From contig CAZIUE010000005.1 in NCBI GenBank assembly GCA_964542535.1, positions 124,001 through 188,000 of the forward strand: a stretch of DNA of 64,000 nucleotides. Direction: 5' to 3'. The notes below the pieces were generated by a model. That model ran no database searches. It had not been told where the DNA came from and worked only from the letters and a program-made list of their open reading frames with translations. Of the stretch, positions 19,370 to 28,259 are shown piece after piece. This DNA comes from Pseudopelobacter sp964542535. GTDB lineage: Bacteria > Desulfobacterota > Desulfuromonadia > Geobacterales > Pseudopelobacteraceae. Made by a program: the position numbers and the translations under genes. Every line of letters starts with the position of its first letter. The stretch's first letter is position 1.

Positions 19370-19372
19370 CGC

Positions 19373-20125
19373 ATGTCTGCCGTCAAGAGAACAGGCGACG
19401 ATCATGACGAAGCCGCGCCCCTCACCCGTGAGGAACTGATCGTCACGCACATGTCCATGGTCCGCTACCTGGTCAACAGGATCACTCCCCAACTGCCTCC
19501 CCACCTCGACCAGCAGGACCTTATGAGCGCGGCAACGATCGGACTGATACATGCGGCGGATCGCTTTGATCCAACCCGCGGAGTCCAGTTCAAGACATTC
19601 GCCGAGCAGCATATCAGGGGTACGATCATCGATGAACTGCGCTCGTACGATGTCCTCAGCCGCACAATGCGGGATAAGTATAAACGTCTCAGCCGGCAGC
19701 TGGTGAGCCTGGAGCACCAGTTGGGTCGTAACCCAACTAGTGAGGAGGTGGCGGAATCACTGGGCATCGGCCTGGAGGAATACTACGAACTGCTGGAAGA
19801 CGTCCATGCCTACTCCTTTATCAGCCTCGACGACAGCTGGGATGATGACGAGGGCAATACTCTCAGCCTCGGAGATGTGCTGTGCGAGAGCGACGCCAAG
19901 AGCCCCCAGCAACAAGTGATGATGATGCAGCTTGCCGAGGAATTGGGAAGGGCGATTGATGCGCTGCCGGAAAAGGACCGCTTGGTGGTGACCCTCTACT
20001 ACAAGGAAGATCTCAAACTGAAGGAAATCGGTGAGGCCATGGGTCTGACCGAATCGCGCATTTCACAGATTCTCAGCCAGGCCATGGTCAGACTGAGGAG
20101 CAAACTCAAACTGCACAAAAACTAG
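19373..20125 (+). CDS. fliA: RNA polymerase sigma-28 factor FliA
   Basis: FliA directs transcription of late flagellar genes. The 250-residue protein shows sigma-70 region 2 (YLVNRITPQLP ... QDLMSAATIGLIHAADRFDP, then FKTFAEQHIRGTIIDELR), region 3 and region 4 (LKEIGEAMGLTESRISQIL). Length fits sigma-28. No flgM anti-sigma gene accompanies it in this locus. Confidence 0.96.
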   Translation: MSAVKRTGDDHDEAAPLTREELIVTHMSMVRYLVNRITPQLPPHLDQQDLMSAATIGLIHAADRFDPTRGVQFKTFAEQHIRGTIIDELRSYDVLSRTMRDKYKRLSRQLVSLEHQLGRNPTSEEVAESLGIGLEEYYELLEDVHAYSFISLDDSWDDDEGNTLSLGDVLCESDAKSPQQQVMMMQLAEELGRAIDALPEKDRLVVTLYYKEDLKLKEIGEAMGLTESRISQILSQAMVRLRSKLKLHKN

Positions 20126-20163
20126 CTGCCAGACCCGGCCCCCCAAAAGTCTTTCGGCCTTTC

Positions 20164-20180
20164 TGGCATACAAAGTGCAG
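20164..20180 (+). promoter_or_regulatory. Sigma-54 promoter for flgF
   Basis: TGGCAT (GG at 20165-20166) and GTGCA (GC at 20177-20178) have exact ten-base spacing between GG and GC. They lie about 26 bases before the flgF ATG. Transcription would start near 20190, and AAAGGAG follows. It would drive the flgF-flgG rod block separately from fliA. Confidence 0.62.
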
Positions 20181-20203
20181 ATAATTAGATAAAGGAGACG
20201 GCT

Positions 20204-20938
20204 ATGAACAGCGGCATGTACGCGGCCCTTTCGGGCAGTATTGCGGCGATGAGGCGAATGGATACCATCAGCAACAATCTGGCCAATGTCAATACTCCCG
20301 GATTCAAGAAGGACAAGATGCTCTTCGAGAGTATGCTGGCCAGCACGACCACGCCACCGGTCGTACCGCCACGCACCACGGCTGACCCGATCCTGCAAAA
20401 AGATAACGTGTATATCGATTACTCTGTTGGTTCAGCCAGCCAGACCGGCAACCCGCTCGACTTCTCGATTGACGGAGATGGATTCTTTGTCATACAGACC
20501 CCTCAGGGACGTGCGTACACCCGTCAGGGCAATTTCCGCCTTTCCGCTGACGGCACGCTGGTTACCGCCGACGGCTTCCCGGTTCTGGGACAAAATGGCG
20601 TTATCCGGATCCAGGGCGGTCAGGTGGACGTGAACTCAAAGGGAGAAATGAAGGTAGACGGAACACCCGCCGACACCCTCAGCATTGTGGACTTTCCCAA
20701 ACCGTACAACCTGACCAAGGTCTCCAGCGCACAATTCATCCCCGCCAATCCTCAGCAGGCTCCTCAAGCGGCAACCGGCTCGATCAGACAGGGCCAGCTG
20801 GAGGGTTCAAATGTGGACTCAATCACGGAAATGGTGCAAATGATAGAAACAACCCGCTATTTTGAAACCTGCCAGCGGGTTATCAAGGGTTTTGACGACA
20901 TGGTCGGAAAAGCCGCTAACGACCTGGGCAAATTATAA
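20204..20938 (+). CDS. flgF: Flagellar proximal rod protein FlgF
   Basis: FlgF is an axial rod protein assembled between the export gate and the distal rod. The 244-residue protein has the N-terminal rod motif ISNNLANVNTPGFKKDKM and the C-terminal motif SNVDSITEMVQMIETTRYFE, with the FlgEFG-like middle DFSIDGDGFFVIQTPQGRAY. It is the first of the flgF-flgG pair; GGAG precedes the ATG. Confidence 0.94.
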   Translation: MNSGMYAALSGSIAAMRRMDTISNNLANVNTPGFKKDKMLFESMLASTTTPPVVPPRTTADPILQKDNVYIDYSVGSASQTGNPLDFSIDGDGFFVIQTPQGRAYTRQGNFRLSADGTLVTADGFPVLGQNGVIRIQGGQVDVNSKGEMKVDGTPADTLSIVDFPKPYNLTKVSSAQFIPANPQQAPQAATGSIRQGQLEGSNVDSITEMVQMIETTRYFETCQRVIKGFDDMVGKAANDLGKL

Positions 20939-20982
20939 TTTTCCATCACAAGAAATCGATGAAACCAAAAAGGAGCTGACAT

Positions 20983-21771
20983 ATGATGCGCGCACTGTGG
21001 ACGGCTGCGTCGGGCATGCAGGCACAACAAAAGAACATCGACGTTGTGGCGCACAACCTTGCCAACGTCAATACAACCGGATTCAAGAGAAGCAGGGCCG
21101 ACTTCGAGGATCTCGTCTACCAGAACCTGCGGTCAACGGGGTCACCGGCCACCAACACCACCCAGGTGCCCACCGGCATCCAGATCGGACTGGGAACACG
21201 ACTGGCCGCGGTATCCAAATTATTCACCACAGGCGATTTCAGCCAGACCGGTAACGAACTGGATATCGCCATCGAGGGGGACGGCTTTTTTCAGATCCAG
21301 ATGCCCGATGGAACAACCGCCTATTCCCGGGCAGGAGCCTTCAAAAAGGACGACCAGGGACGGATCGTAACACCAAACGGCGACCCGCTTCTGCCGGAAA
21401 TCGTGGTTCCCAACAATACGACTAAAATTGATATCGGTAGCGACGGGACGGTTGCCGCAACGCAATCCGGCCAGACGACCCCCACCACCATCGGCACGAT
21501 TCAGTTGGCGCTCTTTGCCAACCCGGCCGGACTTTTCAGCTTGGGCAAGAACCTGTACCGGGAAACGGATTCTTCGGGAACTCCCACGACCGGAACCCCT
21601 GGACAGGAAGGGCTCGGCACCATTGCCCAGGGGATGCTTGAAATGAGCAACGTCAGCGTGGCGGAAGAAATGGTCAACATGATCATTGGCCAGCGGGCCT
21701 ATGAGGTTAATTCCAAGGCGGTGCAGGCTTCAGACGAAATGTTGCAGACCGCCAACAACCTGAGACGGTAA
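20983..21771 (+). CDS. flgG: Flagellar distal rod protein FlgG
   Basis: FlgG builds the distal rod that spans the periplasm. The 262-residue protein is of standard length, with VVAHNLANVNTTGFKRSRADFEDL at the N-terminus and SNVSVAEEMVNMIIGQRAYEVNSKA at the C-terminus; these are more FlgG-like than FlgF. An AAGGAG lies 10 bases before the ATG. flgA follows after 12 bases. Confidence 0.96.
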   Translation: MMRALWTAASGMQAQQKNIDVVAHNLANVNTTGFKRSRADFEDLVYQNLRSTGSPATNTTQVPTGIQIGLGTRLAAVSKLFTTGDFSQTGNELDIAIEGDGFFQIQMPDGTTAYSRAGAFKKDDQGRIVTPNGDPLLPEIVVPNNTTKIDIGSDGTVAATQSGQTTPTTIGTIQLALFANPAGLFSLGKNLYRETDSSGTPTTGTPGQEGLGTIAQGMLEMSNVSVAEEMVNMIIGQRAYEVNSKAVQASDEMLQTANNLRR

Positions 21772-21783
21772 CGCAGGCACGCC

Positions 21784-22497
21784 ATGAGAACAGTCCTTCT
21801 GGTCACAATCGCGCTGTTGGTGACAGCCGCCATGGCACTGGCTGAGCCGTTGCGGGCTCCCGACTCCCGCGAGACCGAAGTCCGACGGGCGGTTCTGGCG
21901 TACGCGCAGCAGCGGACCGCGGACATCGGATGCGAGATCCGCATCAAACGTCTGACCATCTCCGGCAAACCTTCTTTGCCGACCGGCCCCCTGAACTACG
22001 AGGTCATCGCCCCACAACAGTGGGAAGGATGGGGCAGGGCAGGGATCAGCGTCATTGCCCGCAAGGGTCCCCGCGTAGTTGGCAACATGACCGTATGGGT
22101 GGAGATCGAGGCGCTTGCGGAGATGGTGGTGACGGTGCGGCAGATCAATCACGGCAGCGTCATAACCGCCACCGATCTGGCACTGCGGAAACAGGACATT
22201 GCGGCCGTTGAAGGACGCTATCTGTCGCGGATTGAGGATGTTACCGGGAAAAAGGCACGATTCACCCTGAAACCGAACGCCACGATCAAAGCCAGCCAGC
22301 TCGAAAAGGTGCCGCTTATCCGCCCTGGACAGTTGGTGACCATTGTCGCTGAAAACGAGAGCATGCGCATCACGGTAACCGGAAAGTCAAAAAGCTCCGG
22401 TGCGGAGGGTGACACGATAACGGTTCAGAATCTGAGTTCACTCAAGGAATTACCAGCGCGGGTCGTGGATAGCACCACGGTACTGATTGTCTTTTAA
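21784..22497 (+). CDS. flgA: Flagellar P-ring assembly chaperone FlgA
   Basis: FlgA is a periplasmic chaperone for P-ring assembly. The 237-residue product has a signal peptide (about 1-20, ending ALAEP), a weakly conserved N-terminal region, and a C-terminal SAF-type domain (LAEMVVTVRQINHGSVITATDL ... IRPGQLVTIVAENESMRITV). It precedes the L-ring and P-ring genes flgH and flgI, as expected. Confidence 0.93.
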   Translation: MRTVLLVTIALLVTAAMALAEPLRAPDSRETEVRRAVLAYAQQRTADIGCEIRIKRLTISGKPSLPTGPLNYEVIAPQQWEGWGRAGISVIARKGPRVVGNMTVWVEIEALAEMVVTVRQINHGSVITATDLALRKQDIAAVEGRYLSRIEDVTGKKARFTLKPNATIKASQLEKVPLIRPGQLVTIVAENESMRITVTGKSKSSGAEGDTITVQNLSSLKELPARVVDSTTVLIVF

Positions 22498-22539
22498 CCG
22501 TCCGCTGGACGCGGAACGCAGCCGACAAGGTTGGAACCA

Positions 22540-23217
22540 ATGAAATATAGAGCATATACGATACTGGCGGCAGCCCTGCTCATCTCGGGATGTGTCACGC
22601 AAACCTCCGAGGTAAAAACCGCGACCTTCGATCAGCAGCTGCCACAGCCGCGGGCTGACTATTCCACCGGTTCCATCTGGCAGGCCAGCTCCGCCAGTCT
22701 CGTGGAAGACCTCAAGGCGCGCCGCAGAGGTGATATCATCACCATCGTGATTACGGAGACCGCCAACGCATCCAAGGAAGCCAAGACAGGCACTTCCCGG
22801 GACACTACGCTCAATGCGGGCATTCCCTATTTCCTGGGCCTGGAAAAAGCCAGTCTTCTCAACAAGAACATGGATTTAAGTCAGCTGCTCAACGCCAATG
22901 TCTCTTCCGAGTACGAGGGAACCGGTTCCACATCACGCAAGGAGACTCTCAACGCCACCATTTCAGCCAAGGTGATCGATGTGCTGCCCAACGGCAACCT
23001 GATGATTGAGGGACGCCGAAATGTCAAGGTAAACAACGAAGACCAGATCATCGTCATCGAAGGAACGGTCAGGCCATCCGATATCGGTCCCGACAATGTG
23101 GTCAACTCCATCTACATTGCTGACGCCAGGATTAGCTATGCCGGCAAGGGAATCATTTCCGACCGCCAGAGTCCGGGCTGGCTGATGAACATCGTAGACA
23201 AGCTGTGGCCGTTCTGA
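22540..23217 (+). CDS. flgH: Flagellar L-ring lipoprotein FlgH
   Basis: FlgH forms the outer-membrane L ring. The 225-residue protein has a lipoprotein signal with lipobox LISGC (about residues 13-17) and the FlgH core (IWQASSASLVEDLKARRRGDIITIVITE ... NLMIEGRRNVKVNNEDQ). ATG 22540 is preferred over TTG 22531 because AAGG at 22527-22530 is correctly spaced and the signal peptide then starts MKYR. Confidence 0.96.
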   Translation: MKYRAYTILAAALLISGCVTQTSEVKTATFDQQLPQPRADYSTGSIWQASSASLVEDLKARRRGDIITIVITETANASKEAKTGTSRDTTLNAGIPYFLGLEKASLLNKNMDLSQLLNANVSSEYEGTGSTSRKETLNATISAKVIDVLPNGNLMIEGRRNVKVNNEDQIIVIEGTVRPSDIGPDNVVNSIYIADARISYAGKGIISDRQSPGWLMNIVDKLWPF

Positions 23218-23266
23218 GAACAACCCCCGATCAGCTCAAGGGTAAGGAACACAAGGACAAACAGGG

Positions 23267-24361
23267 ATGAAATCTTTTTTCGCAGTCTGCTGCACGCTTC
23301 TTTTGCTGGCAAGTACGGCCCATGGGGTCCGCATCAAGGATCTCGCCTCCTTCGAGGGAGTACGCGAGAACCAGCTGGTGGGCTATGGTCTCGTGGTCGG
23401 CTTGAACGGAACCGGCGACAGCGACCAGGCCCGCTTGCAGCTGCAGGCTGTGGCAACCATGCTTGAGAGGATGGGGTCGAGCGTCAATGCCAACCAGATC
23501 AAACTGAAAAACGTGGCCGCCGTAATGGTTACGGCAACACTGCCCCCCTTTGCCAAACAGGGCAACCAGATGGACGTGATGGTCTCGTCACTGGGAGATG
23601 CCAAAAGCATTGCCGGCGGCACATTGATCATGACACCTCTCAAGGGTGCCGATAACCAGGTATATGCCGTTGCCCAAGGCCCCATCCTGACCAATTCCTT
23701 TGCCTTCGGTGGCCAGGCAGCCACTGCCCAGAAGAATCACCCCACGGCAGGCAGAATTCCCAACGGCGCGCTGGTGGAACGGGAGTTGCCCAACGTACTG
23801 GCGGGCAAAACCCACCTGCGCCTGAACCTGGCACAGGCGGACTTTACCACCGCATCGAGGGTCACCTCGGCAATCAATGGCAAGTTCGGTTCCGGGGTTG
23901 CCGCAACCGGCGATCCGGGATCGGTAATGATCCGGATACCAGACGGCTACTCAGCGCGGATGATTGATTTCGTCGCTGCAATCGAGACTCTTGACGTCCT
24001 TCCCGACACCGTTGCCAAGGTCGTGCTGAATGAACGCACAGGCACCATCGTCATGGGAGAGCAGGTTCGCATAGCCACCGTAGCCGTCTCCCACGGCAAT
24101 CTCTCTCTGGTGATCAAAGAAACACCGCAGGTTTCCCAGCCGGCTCCGCTGAGTTCGGAAGGCGAAACAAAAGTTGTACCGCGGACCCAACTCAAGGTTG
24201 AGGAAGAGGCGCGCCGGCTGGTGCTTCTTCAGGGGGGCGCAACCATCGGCAATGTGGTCCGAGCTCTCAATACCCTCGGGGTAACACCTCGCGACCTGAT
24301 CGGCATCCTTCAGGCGATCAAGGCCGCCGGCGCACTCCAGGCTGAGTTGGTTATTATCTGA
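23267..24361 (+). CDS. flgI: Flagellar P-ring protein FlgI
   Basis: FlgI forms the periplasmic P ring around the rod. The 364-residue protein has a signal peptide (about 1-20), then the conserved RIKDLASFEGVRENQLVGYGLVVGLNGTGD and C-terminal LNTLGVTPRDLIGILQAIKAAGALQAEL. Length is standard. It lies between flgH and flgJ. Confidence 0.97.
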   Translation: MKSFFAVCCTLLLLASTAHGVRIKDLASFEGVRENQLVGYGLVVGLNGTGDSDQARLQLQAVATMLERMGSSVNANQIKLKNVAAVMVTATLPPFAKQGNQMDVMVSSLGDAKSIAGGTLIMTPLKGADNQVYAVAQGPILTNSFAFGGQAATAQKNHPTAGRIPNGALVERELPNVLAGKTHLRLNLAQADFTTASRVTSAINGKFGSGVAATGDPGSVMIRIPDGYSARMIDFVAAIETLDVLPDTVAKVVLNERTGTIVMGEQVRIATVAVSHGNLSLVIKETPQVSQPAPLSSEGETKVVPRTQLKVEEEARRLVLLQGGATIGNVVRALNTLGVTPRDLIGILQAIKAAGALQAELVII

Positions 24362-24417
24362 CCAGAACATTAATCGCTCAAGAAAGCCCCCAATCAGGCG
24401 ATAAGAAAGAATTCATC

Positions 24418-24813
24418 ATGGATAGCATCAATTCGATCAGTATTCCCACGCCAGGGGACAACGCGGCTGAAAAGGCGCGCCAGTTGCAACGTCAGGGAAC
24501 GGCAACCAAAGGGCCGAGCGAGGGGCAACGACACCAGGCAAAGAAGATCGCCCAGGATTTCGAGGGGCTCTTCATCGGCATGATGGTTAAAGCCATGCAC
24601 GACACGGTGGGACAGGACACTCTCACCGGCGGCGGCCACGGCGAAGACGTCTTCCGTTCCCTTCTTGACCAGGAATACGTTGCCGCCGCGGTTAAACGGG
24701 GCGGTTTCGGATTGGCTAAGTACATCGAACAGGAGATCCTGCGCCAGGAGAGCCAACGGAGTACCCCAGGAGTGGATCGCACGGAAGAAAAAACGGATAT
24801 CCCCGGAGCATGA
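24418..24813 (+). CDS. flgJ: Rod-binding protein FlgJ, single-domain form
   Basis: The 131-residue protein contains only the rod-binding domain (AKKIAQDFEGLFIGMMVKAMHDTV ... VFRSLLDQEYVAAAVKRGGFGLAKYI). The muramidase domain fused to it in enterobacterial FlgJ is absent, which is usual for deltaproteobacteria; a separate peptidoglycan hydrolase must open the wall. It ends five bases before flgN. Confidence 0.92.
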   Translation: MDSINSISIPTPGDNAAEKARQLQRQGTATKGPSEGQRHQAKKIAQDFEGLFIGMMVKAMHDTVGQDTLTGGGHGEDVFRSLLDQEYVAAAVKRGGFGLAKYIEQEILRQESQRSTPGVDRTEEKTDIPGA

Positions 24814-24817
24814 TCGC

Positions 24818-25309
24818 ATGGAACTGAACGACCTGATAGCAGCGGCTAAAACCCAGGCCGCCCTGCATGATGAACTGCTGGCATTGCTGGAACGTGAAAG
24901 TGCCGAACTGAGCACGGTGAACATCCCCGCCATGACGCAGACCAACCAGGCCACGGAGGAGCTGCTCGGAAAAATTGCCGAACAGACTCCACGCATGCAA
25001 CAGGCCATTGCGGCCATGGCCGCGCGCGAAGGGCTGGCTCCCGCGTCTTCGTTCGGTGTTGTCGCCGAGGAGCTGGCAAAACGGGGATTCGCCGAGCCGC
25101 TCAGGCTGAGGCTCCGCCTGAAACATACGGCCGACAAGATTAGCCAGGTTGCCACGATGAACCACCGCATAGCGGAACGCTTCTCGTCGACCATTGAGAC
25201 GTCGCTCAAGCTTGTGTCGCGTATCATCAATCAGTCCAACGTCTACGGCGCCACCGGAGGCTACCAGAAGAGTACCACCGGTGCGGTCATGATAAACAGG
25301 GAGGCATGA
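24818..25309 (+). CDS. flgN: FlgN-type flagellar chaperone
   Basis: FlgN keeps the hook-filament junction proteins FlgK and FlgL competent for export. The 163-residue product is almost all alpha-helical, with leucine/glutamate-rich segments (LHDELLALLERESAEL) and a C-terminal NVYGATGGYQ stretch typical of FlgN-like proteins. The frame is open upstream inside flgJ, but ATG 24818 fits the family start. Being directly before flgK supports the role. Sequence identity in this family is low. Confidence 0.8.
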   Translation: MELNDLIAAAKTQAALHDELLALLERESAELSTVNIPAMTQTNQATEELLGKIAEQTPRMQQAIAAMAAREGLAPASSFGVVAEELAKRGFAEPLRLRLRLKHTADKISQVATMNHRIAERFSSTIETSLKLVSRIINQSNVYGATGGYQKSTTGAVMINREA

Positions 25310-25310
25310 C

Positions 25311-26687
25311 ATGGGACTTTCCTCTGCACTGGAAATCGGGAAACGGGGGCTGATTATTTATCAGGTCGCGACCGAGGTAACATCCGAGAACATCGCCAAT
25401 GTCAATACAGAAGGATACTCCCGCCAGAGGGTCGTTCTCGAGACGTCCCCTCCCACCACCCACAACGGCTTTCCCCTGGGCACGGGAGTCAAGATAGCCA
25501 CGGTGGAGCGCTATTACGACAGTCTCCTGCAACAGCAACTGGTAACCGCCAACTCCGCGGGGGGCTATGATACGCTCTGTTCCCAGGTCCTGCAGCAGAT
25601 TGAGCCATCGTTCAACGAGCTTACCAACGACGGCATCGGCGCCGCCATTACGGATTTCTTCCAGGCATGGGAGGACCTCTCCACCAACGCCTCGGGAACC
25701 ACCGAGCGTCAGGTACTGCTGAGCCAGGCAGAGATCCTGACCGAGAACTTCAACTCCGTCAGCACCACGCTCACCGATACCATCAAGGCTCAGGACACTT
25801 CCTTGACCGCACTGACCGCGGACATCAACAACAAACTGACCAACATCGCGTCGCTGAACGCCCAGATCAGGCAGACCGAACTGGTCAGCGGCAATGCCAA
25901 CGAAATGAGGGATCAGCGGGACCTGCTGGTCAAGCAACTGTCCGAGCAGATGGGGATAAAGTTCACGGAGAACACCGACGGCACGACGGATATCTACGTC
26001 CAGGACTCGACGACGGCAACCAGCTATTATCTCGTGCGGGGAGACCAGACCGGTTCACTGAGCCTCAGCGGCGCATACCCTCCGGGACAGACCGTCACCA
26101 TCACCGATGTGGGCAGCGCCACCAAGGTGGTGGACAGCAGCCTGTACACCGCCCAAGACGGCGGTACGCTCTGGGCCACCCTGCAACTGCGGGATGAGAT
26201 CATCCCCGGCTATATCTCCCAGCTGGATACCCTGGCCACGTCCATTATTACCAAGGTCAACGACCAGCATGATGACGGATTCGACCTCAGTGGTACGCCC
26301 GGAACCGCCTTCTTCTCCGGCACAAGCGCCGCCACAATGGCGGTCAGCATCACCGATCCGGATAGAATCGCTGCCGCCTCCACCATAGCCTCTGCGCCCG
26401 GAGGCAACGGCAATGCCCTTGCCATTGCCGCGCTCCAGCCAGGCTTCAACACCTCCTACAATGCGCTGGTTTCCCAGATCGGACTCGACGTTTCCCAGGC
26501 GAAAACAGTCGTCTCCCAGGATGAAGCCTTCCTGAAGCAGCTCAACACGCTGCGTGACTCCAAATCAGGTGTTTCCCTAGACGAGGAACTGACCAACCTG
26601 GTCATGTATCAACGTTCGTATCAGGCTTCCGCCAAGCTGATCACGACGGCAAAAGAAATGATGGATACGGTTATCGCCATGATATGA
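25311..26687 (+). CDS. flgK: Flagellar hook-filament junction protein FlgK
   Basis: FlgK (HAP1) is the first junction protein between hook and filament. The 458-residue protein has the N-terminal axial motif TSENIANVNTEGYSRQRVV, the HAP1 helical region (AAITDFFQAWEDLSTNASGT), and the C-terminal SLDEELTNLVMYQRSYQASAKLI. It begins one base after the flgN stop. Confidence 0.96.
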   Translation: MGLSSALEIGKRGLIIYQVATEVTSENIANVNTEGYSRQRVVLETSPPTTHNGFPLGTGVKIATVERYYDSLLQQQLVTANSAGGYDTLCSQVLQQIEPSFNELTNDGIGAAITDFFQAWEDLSTNASGTTERQVLLSQAEILTENFNSVSTTLTDTIKAQDTSLTALTADINNKLTNIASLNAQIRQTELVSGNANEMRDQRDLLVKQLSEQMGIKFTENTDGTTDIYVQDSTTATSYYLVRGDQTGSLSLSGAYPPGQTVTITDVGSATKVVDSSLYTAQDGGTLWATLQLRDEIIPGYISQLDTLATSIITKVNDQHDDGFDLSGTPGTAFFSGTSAATMAVSITDPDRIAAASTIASAPGGNGNALAIAALQPGFNTSYNALVSQIGLDVSQAKTVVSQDEAFLKQLNTLRDSKSGVSLDEELTNLVMYQRSYQASAKLITTAKEMMDTVIAMI

Positions 26688-26689
26688 CA

Positions 26690-26706
26690 TGGCGTCTGTT
26701 GTGCAT
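26690..26706 (+). promoter_or_regulatory. Possible sigma-54 promoter for flgL
   Basis: TGGC (GG at 26691-26692) and TGCA (GC at 26703-26704) are ten bases apart in the 93-base gap between flgK and flgL. The flanking bases match the -24/-12 consensus less well than those before flhA and flgF. Transcription would start near 26716. Confidence 0.35.
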
Positions 26707-26780
26707 CGCTTGCAACCCCCGGGAACAGAGACTACAGATCCACTGGCCCCAGGACTGTGCATGGAATAAGGAGCTGACCC

Positions 26781-27668
26781 ATGAGAATCACCGCTAACGC
26801 CACCACCTACAACGCCCTGTACAATATCCAGCAGGGGCGATCGAAACTCGACTCGATCACGGAGAAGATCGCCTCGGAACTGAACGTCAACCGCCCCAGC
26901 GATGATCCCATCGCCACCAGCCTGATCCTGTCGACCAACGACCGATTGCAGGCGGTGGAACAGTACAGCAGTAATGTCTCCAAGGCCAACACCTGGCTCT
27001 CCATGACCAACACTGCGTTGCAGGGGATATCCGATACCCTGACAACGGCCAAGACCCTGATGTCAACCATCATCAGCGGTTCCAACGACGAAACGGCCCG
27101 GGAAAGCGTGGTCGCCCAGCTTAAATCCCTGCGCGAACAACTGGCGGACTTCGGTAACACCCAGTACTTGGACAAGTACCTCTTCTCCGGTTCCCAAACT
27201 TCCGACAAACCGTTCGACCGGACCGTGGGCACAGCCACCTATGCCGGCGATACTATCGTCAATACGATCAGGGTCGATGCCGCGGCCACGGAAGAGCTGA
27301 ACATAACCGGCGACCAAGTGCTCACCTCCACCACGGGGGTCAACATCCTCGACACCATGGACCAGCTGATCACCGCCGTCACCAACAACGACGTAACCTC
27401 CATCCAGTCCCTGAGCGCGGACCTGGACACCGGCTTCGACCAGGTCACCAACCTGCAGACCGAAGTTGCTTCCCGCATCACCCGCCTGGATGGCGCGGCC
27501 AATATTCTCAAAATAACCAAGAACACCCTGCAAAGTATCATCAGCGACACCCAGCTTGCCAACACGACCAGGCTTGCGGTGGAACTGAGCTTGCAGGAAA
27601 CCGCCTACAAGGCTTCACTCTCCGCGACAGCAAAGATCATGAACCTCTCTCTGCTGGACTATCTGTAG
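26781..27668 (+). CDS. flgL: Flagellar hook-filament junction protein FlgL
   Basis: FlgL (HAP3) connects FlgK to the filament. The 295-residue protein has flagellin-like ends: the N-terminus contains KLDSITEKIASELNVNRPSDDP and the C-terminus contains RLAVELSLQETAYKASLSATAKIM. AAGGAG precedes the ATG. It is the last flagellar gene of this cluster; csrA, fliW and flagellin genes do not follow. Confidence 0.95.
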   Translation: MRITANATTYNALYNIQQGRSKLDSITEKIASELNVNRPSDDPIATSLILSTNDRLQAVEQYSSNVSKANTWLSMTNTALQGISDTLTTAKTLMSTIISGSNDETARESVVAQLKSLREQLADFGNTQYLDKYLFSGSQTSDKPFDRTVGTATYAGDTIVNTIRVDAAATEELNITGDQVLTSTTGVNILDTMDQLITAVTNNDVTSIQSLSADLDTGFDQVTNLQTEVASRITRLDGAANILKITKNTLQSIISDTQLANTTRLAVELSLQETAYKASLSATAKIMNLSLLDYL

Positions 27669-27690
27669 GAGCACAGCCCCAGTTACGGCG

Positions 27691-27723
27691 AAGGGCGGCA
27701 CCAAAAACGGGCCGCCCTTTTTT
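27691..27723 (+). terminator. Intrinsic terminator of the flagellar operon
   Basis: AAGGGCGGC (27691-27699) pairs with GCCGCCCTT (27711-27719) over an 11-base loop, and the T-run reaches 27723. It ends transcription after flgL and separates it from the convergent acetyltransferase gene. Confidence 0.9.
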
Positions 27724-27777
27724 CGTCCCCGAAAAAGAAACGTTTTCTCGATTGACCGGGGGGATACACAGTGAGGT

Positions 27778-28236
27778 TTATGGACGTGTTTTCCTCATGT
27801 AGACAAGCGCGAACCTTCCCTCCGGGAGAGGCTGCCTGGCCGTAATCACATAGCCGAGCCGCTGGTACAGGCGTATATTGTCCCGGCTCAGTTCTCCGGT
27901 AAACAGCTCCCAGGTTCGCGCCGAACCAAACCTGTGCTCCACGGCCTCCATCAGCCGGGTGGCAATGCCGCGTTTACGATGATCGGGATGCACCATCAGG
28001 CGCCCGATCAGACAGGTCTCACCGTCCATGCAGCCGTTCACCGACCCGATGATGCGCCCATCCCTGACAGCCTTGAGCGTGGTCCGGCGACCGAAGCCGG
28101 AAATGAGATCATCGAGCGATTGGGTCAAAGGGGGAATGGAGTAATCACCGTACATTTCCGCCTCGGAAAGAAAAGCCCGTTTCTGCAGTTCGATAATCTC
28201 GACGGCGTCATCCACCGTTGCATCCCGGATCTCCAC
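27778..28236 (-). CDS. GNAT-family N-acetyltransferase
   Basis: The 152-residue protein is a single GNAT domain. The acetyl-CoA-binding motif A is visible as LMVHPDHRKRGIATRLMEAVE (about residues 80-100) and the C-terminal strand as LYQRLGYVI. The substrate cannot be told from sequence. It is convergent with flgL and 23 bases downstream of the helicase gene on the same strand, so the two may be cotranscribed. Confidence 0.85.
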   Translation of the reverse strand: MEIRDATVDDAVEIIELQKRAFLSEAEMYGDYSIPPLTQSLDDLISGFGRRTTLKAVRDGRIIGSVNGCMDGETCLIGRLMVHPDHRKRGIATRLMEAVEHRFGSARTWELFTGELSRDNIRLYQRLGYVITARQPLPEGRFALVYMRKTRP

Positions 28237-28259
28237 GCTTCCTCCCCCAAATCTGCCGG

